A DNA stretch of 19,124 bases, taken from the NCBI GenBank assembly GCA_045587205.1, contig JAZNBV010000021.1, forward strand, positions 1-19,124. Direction: 5' to 3'. Shown piece after piece: positions 14,284 through 19,124 of the stretch. The notes under the pieces are model-generated. The model saw only the letters and a program-made list of their open reading frames with translations. It had not been told where the DNA came from and ran no database searches. This stretch comes from SIG78 sp045587205 (GTDB taxonomy: Bacteria > Verrucomicrobiota > Lentisphaeria > Victivallales > Victivallaceae). Positions within the stretch are counted from its first letter, which is position 1, and each line of letters opens with the position of its first letter. A program made the translations under genes and the position numbers.

Positions 14284-16323
14284 ATGAATAATGATATTTC
14301 AGAAGTTTTTTCCGGCCAATGGATAACCCATCCGGCACACAAAGATTGGCAGCCGGTGGATGTTTTCAGCCGCCATCTGGAGCGCAAAGAAATAAAAATC
14401 GAGCGCAAAGATCAGGATCTGCACATACTTTTCCGGCGCGAATTCGAACTGAAGGATTTCAAAGAGTGTCTGCTCAACATCTCTGCTGATGATTATTATA
14501 AACTTTATATAAACGGCGTATTTGTCACCCAGGGGCCCGCTCCCGGCTATCCGTGGCGCTATTTTTACAACGCTCTGGATGTGACAAGCTTCCTCAAGCC
14601 CGGTAAAAACCTTATAGCTGTACATACTTATTATCAGGGCGTCATCAACCGCGTATGGGTAAGCGGCGATCAGCGCACCGGCTTGTGTATGGAACTTTTT
14701 GCCGACGGAAAAAGCGTGCTGGCAAGCGACGGAGCGTTCCGCTGTACTTACCATACCGGCTATGCAGACGGCGAATTGACCGGATACAGCACCCAGTTCC
14801 TTGAGCGTTACGATGCCCGGAGCAGCGAAGAGGGTTTTGAACTGCCTGATTACGATGATTCCGCGTGGTTAATGGCGGCGGAACGCAAATATGTGGATTA
14901 TACAATGGTTCGCCAGTTGACAGAGCAGCTGACTCTGGAACGGATCAAACCCGTATCAGTGGAACGCAGCGGCAACCGCATAAAAATCGACTTTGATGCA
15001 ATCAATGCCGGCTATCTGGAATACGCCGCCACTGGGCCCGCCGGTGCGGAAATCGAAATGCTTTTTGCCCAGGAACTCAACGAAGATAATACTCTGCGCT
15101 GGCAGTTGCGTGCCAGCTGTCACTACAATGGAAAATTTACGCTTTCGGGCAGAAAATACGATCTGCTTAAAGAGTTTGACTACAAGGCGTTCCGTTATGC
15201 TGAACTGATCCTGCCCGAGGGGGTGGAAGTAGATATTGATTCAATAGTTTTTATTGCGCGGCACTATCCTTTTGAACTCAAAGCCAGCTGCAATGCTGCG
15301 GATGAAAAATCGCTGGCTGTCTGGAAACTCTGTACAGATTCTCTGCATTACGGCGTGCAGGAAACCGTTCTGGACTGTATGGAGCGCGAAAAAGGATACT
15401 ATATGGGCGACGGTAACTACACGCAGTTTGCCCACGCGCTGCTGACGGGCGATTTTACCGCAATGGAAAAATTTTTCGACGATTTTCTTGCCAGCGCTGT
15501 CATCGACCGCGGGCTTATGGCGTGCGGCAATTGCTCGCTGATGCAGGAAATCGGCGAATCGCCGCTGATGTTCATTGTTCAGGCGTGGAGTTATCTGGCC
15601 TGTACCGGCAATAAAGAATTCATCCGTGCGCGTTACAGCAGATTTGCCGACATACTTGACTATTTTTGCGAATCCTACGCCGACAGCGACGGTCTGCTGC
15701 ACAAGATGGACAAATGGTGCGTTATCGAGTGGCCCAAAGAGTACCGCGACGGCTATGATGTTGACCTTACCGAAGGTCAGGTGTGTGTGGTAAAGCACAA
15801 CGCCATCAACGCCTACTACATCGGGGCGGTCAAAGCAATGAACCGCATTGCTGAATATCTGGAACTGGAACCATACAAAGATGTGAAACCGCTGGAAGAA
15901 AGTTTCCGCAAAGCGTTTTATCTGGAAGATGAAAAACTCTTCTGCGACAGCGTTGAATCAAAGCACATCAGCACAATGGGCAACCTTTTTGCAGCGTTTT
16001 TCGGACTCTGCCCCGATAAGGCAAGCAAACAGGCGGTGGTTGAACTGATCCGGCGCAAACGCTTCAGCGGCAGCAATCTTGCCGCAACCTTCCCGATGAT
16101 GATGTTCCTTAAAGTACAGGGCGAAAACGAACTCTTCCAAAGTCTGCTGCACGACGAAGGCGCCTGGCTGCGTACCATCCGCGAAGACGGCAAACGCACC
16201 TTTGAAGGCTGGGGGCGCGACAGCAAGTGGAACACCTCGCTGCTGCACCTTTTTATGGCATCGGGTGTGCTCTACTTAATGGATTGGAATGGCGAAAATA
16301 TCCTCGATTTTTCCCGCGATTGA
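14284..16323 (+). CDS. GH78-like glycoside hydrolase (alpha-L-rhamnosidase-type), cytoplasmic
   Basis: The 679-residue protein has the layout of family 78 alpha-L-rhamnosidases. An N-terminal carbohydrate-binding-like beta domain (about 45-200, 'YYKLYINGVFVTQGPAPGYPWRYFYNALDVTSFLKPGKN') is followed by a beta-sandwich (about 220-330). An (alpha/alpha)6 catalytic barrel begins at about 340. 'DCMEREKGYYMGDGNYT' (364-380) matches the family 'DCPxREKxxWxGD' motif carrying the general acid. 'GRTFEGWGRDS'-like sequence ('KRTFEGWGRDSKWNTS') lies near the C-terminal base region. No signal peptide, so imported oligosaccharides are the likely substrate. The start at 14284 is set by AAGAGG 7 bp upstream; the frame extends to 14206 without a site. 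Followed by kdgK and uxuA, it may act on uronate/rhamnose-containing glycans. Specificity unproven. Confidence 0.78.
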   Translation: MNNDISEVFSGQWITHPAHKDWQPVDVFSRHLERKEIKIERKDQDLHILFRREFELKDFKECLLNISADDYYKLYINGVFVTQGPAPGYPWRYFYNALDVTSFLKPGKNLIAVHTYYQGVINRVWVSGDQRTGLCMELFADGKSVLASDGAFRCTYHTGYADGELTGYSTQFLERYDARSSEEGFELPDYDDSAWLMAAERKYVDYTMVRQLTEQLTLERIKPVSVERSGNRIKIDFDAINAGYLEYAATGPAGAEIEMLFAQELNEDNTLRWQLRASCHYNGKFTLSGRKYDLLKEFDYKAFRYAELILPEGVEVDIDSIVFIARHYPFELKASCNAADEKSLAVWKLCTDSLHYGVQETVLDCMEREKGYYMGDGNYTQFAHALLTGDFTAMEKFFDDFLASAVIDRGLMACGNCSLMQEIGESPLMFIVQAWSYLACTGNKEFIRARYSRFADILDYFCESYADSDGLLHKMDKWCVIEWPKEYRDGYDVDLTEGQVCVVKHNAINAYYIGAVKAMNRIAEYLELEPYKDVKPLEESFRKAFYLEDEKLFCDSVESKHISTMGNLFAAFFGLCPDKASKQAVVELIRRKRFSGSNLAATFPMMMFLKVQGENELFQSLLHDEGAWLRTIREDGKRTFEGWGRDSKWNTSLLHLFMASGVLYLMDWNGENILDFSRD

Positions 16324-16344
16324 ACCGCTGACAGGCTGTACGGC

Positions 16345-16367
16345 ACAGCAGGGCATAGCGCTGCTGT
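16345..16367 (+). terminator. Hairpin after the GH78-like gene
   Basis: ACAGCAG (16345-16351) pairs perfectly with CTGCTGT (16361-16367), and GC/GC can extend the stem. No T-run follows, so it may be a weak terminator or an mRNA end stabiliser. A second AT-rich hairpin, GATAAAAATAT (16395-16405) with ATATTTTTTTATC (16410-16422), follows and could supply the U-rich end. Confidence 0.4.
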
Positions 16368-16429
16368 ATGTAGGAGTTGTAAAAATATCCAGATGATAAA
16401 AATATATCAATATTTTTTTATCTTTCAAC

Positions 16430-16458
16430 TTGCATTCAGCCTCATTTGATGGTATATT
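16430..16458 (+). promoter_or_regulatory. Predicted promoter of kdgK-uxuA
   Basis: TTGCAT (16430-16435), a 17-bp spacer and TATATT (16453-16458). It gives a leader of about 80 bases with a short hairpin GGTAT/ATACC (from 16467) near the RNA 5' end. The AT-rich inverted repeat at 16395-16422, just upstream, is a possible operator. Confidence 0.65.
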
Positions 16459-16543
16459 ATGTAAGGGTATTTTTTTACAAGATACCACGATTTGCATAAA
16501 TAAAACCATATAAATTTATAAACAACCAAAAGAGGAACTTGAA

Positions 16544-17644
16544 ATGTCTCTGCCCGTTTACAAAAAAGCTGAAGAATGCCGCTATGATATCCTTTCACTG
16601 GGGGAAATTATGCTCCGTCTGGATCCCGGAGAAGGCCGGATCCATACTGCCAGAACTTTCCAGGCGTGGGAAGGCGGCGGTGAATACAATGTTGCGCGCG
16701 GTCTGCGCCGCTGTTTCGGTTTGCGTGCCGGTGTGGTGACTGCTTTTGCCGACAACCCGGTCGGCAGATTACTGGAAGACCTCATTATGCAGGGCGGTGT
16801 GGATACATCGCTCATCAAGTGGATGCCTTACGACGGTATCGGCAGAACACTGCGCAACGGACTTAACTTTACCGAACGCGGTTTCGGTATCCGCGGCGCC
16901 AAGGGTTGCTCCGACCGCGGCAATACGGCGGTTTCGCAGCTCAAAGCCGGCGATATCGACTGGGAATATATTTTCGGTACCCTCGGTGTGCGTCATTTCC
17001 ACACCGGCGGTATTTTTGCGGCGCTTTCTGACACCACACCGGAAGTGGTTATCGAAGCACTGACCGTGGCAAAGAAATACGGCACTGTCACCAGCTACGA
17101 CCTCAACTACCGTCCGTCGCTGTGGCAGAGCATCGGCGGCAAGGCGCGTGCCCGGGAAGTCAACCGCCAGATCGCACCGCTTGTTGATGTGATGATCGGT
17201 AATGAAGAAGATTTTACCGCGTCGCTGGGTTTTGAAGTCAAAGGCACCGATGCTGAACTGAAGACCCTGCCGGTTGAAGCGTTCAAAAATATGATCCAGC
17301 AGGTGGTTCAGAGCTATCCCAATTTCAAGGTGGTTGCCACTACTTTGCGTACCGTAAAGACCGCTACAGTCAATGACTGGGGCGCCATTGCCTGGAGCGA
17401 CGGCAACTTTGCCCGCGCCATCCAGCGTGACGGACTGGAAATTCTTGACCGCGTCGGCGGCGGCGACAGTTTTGCTTCCGGTCTGATTTATGGACTTCTG
17501 ACCTACGGAGATCTGGATAAGGCTGTCAACTGCGGAGCCGCCCACGGCGCGCTGGCAATGACCACCCCCGGTGATACCTCGATGGCGCTGAAGGGCGAGG
17601 TCGAAAAGTTGATGGCCGGCGGCAACGCCCGCGTTGACCGCTGA
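16544..17644 (+). CDS. kdgK: PfkB-family sugar kinase, probable 2-dehydro-3-deoxygluconokinase
   Basis: Phosphorylates 2-keto-3-deoxy-D-gluconate (KDG) with ATP to KDPG, which an aldolase splits to pyruvate and glyceraldehyde 3-phosphate. The 366-residue ribokinase/PfkB fold shows 'DILSLGEIMLRLDP' (15-28), the substrate loop 'AWEGGGEYNVARGL' (41-54), 'SYDLNYRPSLW' (184-194, typical of KDG kinases), 'IGNEEDF' (218-224), and the ATP/catalytic signature 'DRVGGGDSFASGLIYG' (302-317) with catalytic Asp308. The usual GAGD is GGGD. AGAGGAA lies upstream of the ATG. uxuA follows 24 bp later, so KDG is made and phosphorylated by one operon. Another PfkB sugar kinase activity is possible but less likely in this setting. 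Confidence 0.87.
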   Translation: MSLPVYKKAEECRYDILSLGEIMLRLDPGEGRIHTARTFQAWEGGGEYNVARGLRRCFGLRAGVVTAFADNPVGRLLEDLIMQGGVDTSLIKWMPYDGIGRTLRNGLNFTERGFGIRGAKGCSDRGNTAVSQLKAGDIDWEYIFGTLGVRHFHTGGIFAALSDTTPEVVIEALTVAKKYGTVTSYDLNYRPSLWQSIGGKARAREVNRQIAPLVDVMIGNEEDFTASLGFEVKGTDAELKTLPVEAFKNMIQQVVQSYPNFKVVATTLRTVKTATVNDWGAIAWSDGNFARAIQRDGLEILDRVGGGDSFASGLIYGLLTYGDLDKAVNCGAAHGALAMTTPGDTSMALKGEVEKLMAGGNARVDR

Positions 17645-17668
17645 TTGCAGTACAGGAGAGAAGCTGCT

Positions 17669-18868
17669 ATGTTTATGGAGCCTACATTCCGCTGGTACGG
17701 TCCGGAAGACCCTGTATCGCTGAAGTTCATCCGTCAGGCCGGAGCCACCGGTATTGTTACATCTCTGCACTACATACCCTATGGTGTACTGTGGACGCGG
17801 GATGCCATTATGGAACGCAAAAAAATCGTTGAAGCTGCCGGTATGACCTGGAGCGTGGTGGAAAGTCTGCCCGTTCACGAAGATATCAAAACCGGAAGCG
17901 GTGACTGCAAGCGTTATATTGATATTTACAAACAGTCCATCCGCAATCTCGGTGAGTGCGGGGTAAATACTATTACCTACAACTTTATGCCGGTGCTGGA
18001 CTGGGTGCGTACCGATCTGCACCACGAACTTGCTGACGGTTCGCGGGTGCTGTACTTCAATCAGATTGAATTTGCGGTATTTGAACTGTTTATTCTGGCA
18101 CGCAAGGGAGCGGAAAAAGATTATACTCCCGAAATCATAGCCCGTGCCGAAGCCAAGTACAACGCTATGAACGAACACGAGCGTTTTGTGCTGCGCCGCG
18201 CCATTATCGACAATTTCCCCGGTTTCAAGGGCGTTACGCTGGAAGATATCCGTGCGATGCTTGCCAAGTACGAAAACTTCTCCACCGACCGTTTGCGCGA
18301 AAATCTGGCAAACTTCCTTAACGAAGTAGTGCCGGTTGCCGAAGAATACGGCTGCCGTATGGTTATCCACCCCGACGATCCGCCGCGGTCAATTCTGGGG
18401 CTGCCGCGTATTTTCAGCAATAAAGATGATATCAAATCGCTGCTGGCGATCAACAACAGTCCTGCCAACGGAATCTGCTTCTGCGCCGGAAGTTTCAGCG
18501 CCAGAGAAGATAACGATGTTGTGGAAATGTTCAAATCGTGCGCTGACCGGGTCGGATTTCTGCATTTGCGCAGTACGCAGGTGCAGAATGGTGACTTTTT
18601 TGAAGCTCCGCACCTCGAAGGCCGGGTCGATATGTACGAGCTTGTAAAGGCCGTCTGCGAAGAACAGCTCCGCCGCAAAGCCGAAGGGCGCAGCGACTGG
18701 CGCATACCTTTCCGTCCCGACCACGGTGCGGATATTATGGACGATTTGCTCAAGCAGCCCAACCCCAACCCCGGTTACGGCGGTCTGGGGCGTATGCGCG
18801 GATTGGCTGCGCTGCGCGGTCTGGAACTGGGCATTATGCGTTCGCTGTATCCGGAAGTTAAATTCTGA
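17669..18868 (+). CDS. uxuA: D-mannonate dehydratase
   Basis: Dehydrates D-mannonate to 2-keto-3-deoxy-D-gluconate in glucuronate breakdown. The 399 residues match UxuA (about 390-400). Signatures: 'FRWYGPEDPVSL' (7-18), 'YNFMPVLDWVRTDL' (104-117), 'VIHPDDPPRSILGLPRI' (232-248), 'NGICFCAGSF' (267-276), 'FLHLRSTQ' (297-304) and 'FRPDHGADIMDD' (348-359). Asp235, His234, Cys272 and the RPDHG His/Asp are likely metal and active-site residues. The start at 17669 is chosen for AGGAGAG 8 bp upstream; the frame opens eight codons earlier at 17645. It is co-transcribed with kdgK. Isomerase UxaC and reductase UxuB, needed to supply mannonate, are not in the window; one may begin at 19117. Confidence 0.96.
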   Translation: MFMEPTFRWYGPEDPVSLKFIRQAGATGIVTSLHYIPYGVLWTRDAIMERKKIVEAAGMTWSVVESLPVHEDIKTGSGDCKRYIDIYKQSIRNLGECGVNTITYNFMPVLDWVRTDLHHELADGSRVLYFNQIEFAVFELFILARKGAEKDYTPEIIARAEAKYNAMNEHERFVLRRAIIDNFPGFKGVTLEDIRAMLAKYENFSTDRLRENLANFLNEVVPVAEEYGCRMVIHPDDPPRSILGLPRIFSNKDDIKSLLAINNSPANGICFCAGSFSAREDNDVVEMFKSCADRVGFLHLRSTQVQNGDFFEAPHLEGRVDMYELVKAVCEEQLRRKAEGRSDWRIPFRPDHGADIMDDLLKQPNPNPGYGGLGRMRGLAALRGLELGIMRSLYPEVKF

Positions 18869-18869
18869 C

Positions 18870-19091
18870 GCTCTGTTCCCAACACGGGTAGGTCAATAAA
18901 AGGCTATATGATTAACTTTTGTATTTGACTTTTTAAAAACTTGAATGGCATTTATCTATTTGCAAAGCAAATAGATAAATGCCGGGAAAAGGTTTGGAAA
19001 AAAGGGGTGGAGTTTGAGGAGGGGAAAAAGGACCTTTCCTCAAAAGGTCTTTTTCCCCTCCTCAAGTACCGATCCTTATTGGGAACAGAGC
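18870..19091. mobile_element. MITE-like element with 13-bp terminal inverted repeats
   Basis: GCTCTGTTCCCAA (18870-18882) is exactly repeated in inverse as TTGGGAACAGAGC (19079-19091). Inside the 222 bp are a perfect 17-bp hairpin with loop AAA (18947-18983), a near-perfect 23-bp hairpin with loop CCTC (19014-19065), and a weaker one (about 18891-18929). No ORF inside. The flanks CTGAC (18865-18869) and CTAAC (19092-19096) match at 4 of 5 bases, a possible decayed target duplication. It begins one base after the uxuA stop. Confidence 0.5.
19014..19065. terminator. Strong stem-loop with internal A- and T-tracts, likely terminator
   Basis: Arms 19014-19037 and 19042-19065 pair along about 23 bp with one bulged G. 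The tip (ACCTTT, loop CCTC, AAAAGGT) followed by TTTTT reads as an intrinsic terminator within a longer stem, and it works in both directions. It would end or reduce kdgK-uxuA transcription before the gene at 19117. Confidence 0.6.
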
Positions 19092-19116
19092 CTAACAGAA
19101 AAGAAGGTTTTTTATT

Positions 19117-19124
19117 ATGATAAA
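19117..19124 (+). CDS. Possible start of the next gene (cut by window end)
   Basis: ATG at 19117 is preceded by AGAAGG (19102-19107) at normal spacing, on the same strand as uxuA. Only two full codons are visible (Met-Ile), so nothing can be said about function. Confidence 0.35.

Noticed and set aside
16769..18370. 533-codon open frame on the minus strand across kdgK and uxuA
   Set aside because: It is antisense to two genes with clear family motifs and ribosome sites; it shows no recognisable domain and reflects codon bias of the real genes.

Overview
The window looks like chromosome of a carbohydrate-degrading Gram-negative bacterium, most plausibly of the PVC group and perhaps Lentisphaerota (Victivallis-like). 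That placement is inference from protein style, moderate GC with AT-rich spacers, and the gene mix. Evidence for an outer membrane is a lipoprotein adaptor plus an RND pump. Promoters match a sigma70-type consensus (TTGCAA/TTGACA, 16-18 bp spacer, TATATT). Starts nearly always carry an AGGAG-like ribosome binding site.

Layout, left to right. (1) 154-4425, minus: a two-gene operon for an RND efflux system, with lipoprotein adaptor then inner-membrane pump. Its LysR-type regulator is divergent (4543-5433). The shared spacer holds a near-perfect 24-bp palindrome covering both predicted -35 boxes. (2) 5451-6992, minus: a secreted right-handed beta-helix protein (pectate-lyase/GH28-like fold). (3) 7134-9767, plus: an apparent three-gene operon of metal-dependent enzymes, namely an M55 D-aminopeptidase-like protein, a PHP-domain hydrolase and a xylose-isomerase-like TIM barrel. 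A tiny ORF and a bidirectional terminator follow. (4) 9907-10927, minus: a 2[4Fe-4S] ferredoxin with its own strong promoter and folded leader, and a LOG-family nucleotide hydrolase. (5) 11109-13527, plus: accA, a GNAT N-acetyltransferase and an RluA-type pseudouridine synthase with overlapping start/stop codons. (6) 13528-14032: about 500 bp without a credible gene, packed with hairpin tandem repeats and a 178-bp imperfect palindrome whose arms are 10-bp repeats. tRNA-Cys (minus) follows. (7) 14284-18868, plus: a GH78-like glycosidase, then kdgK and uxuA. The last two work in hexuronate breakdown: UxuA makes 2-keto-3-deoxygluconate from D-mannonate and KdgK phosphorylates it. (8) 18870-19091: a compact element with 13-bp terminal inverted repeats and internal hairpins lies one base after the uxuA stop. 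The next gene seems to start at 19117 and is cut by the window end.

The window mixes housekeeping genes (accA, tRNA-Cys, pseudouridine synthase, ferredoxin) with sugar catabolism and efflux. I see no CRISPR array, phage gene or transposase. The least explained parts are the repeat/palindrome locus at 13551-13981, the MITE-like element at 18870-19091, the RND pump without the usual proton-relay residues, and the M55-PHP-TIM operon.
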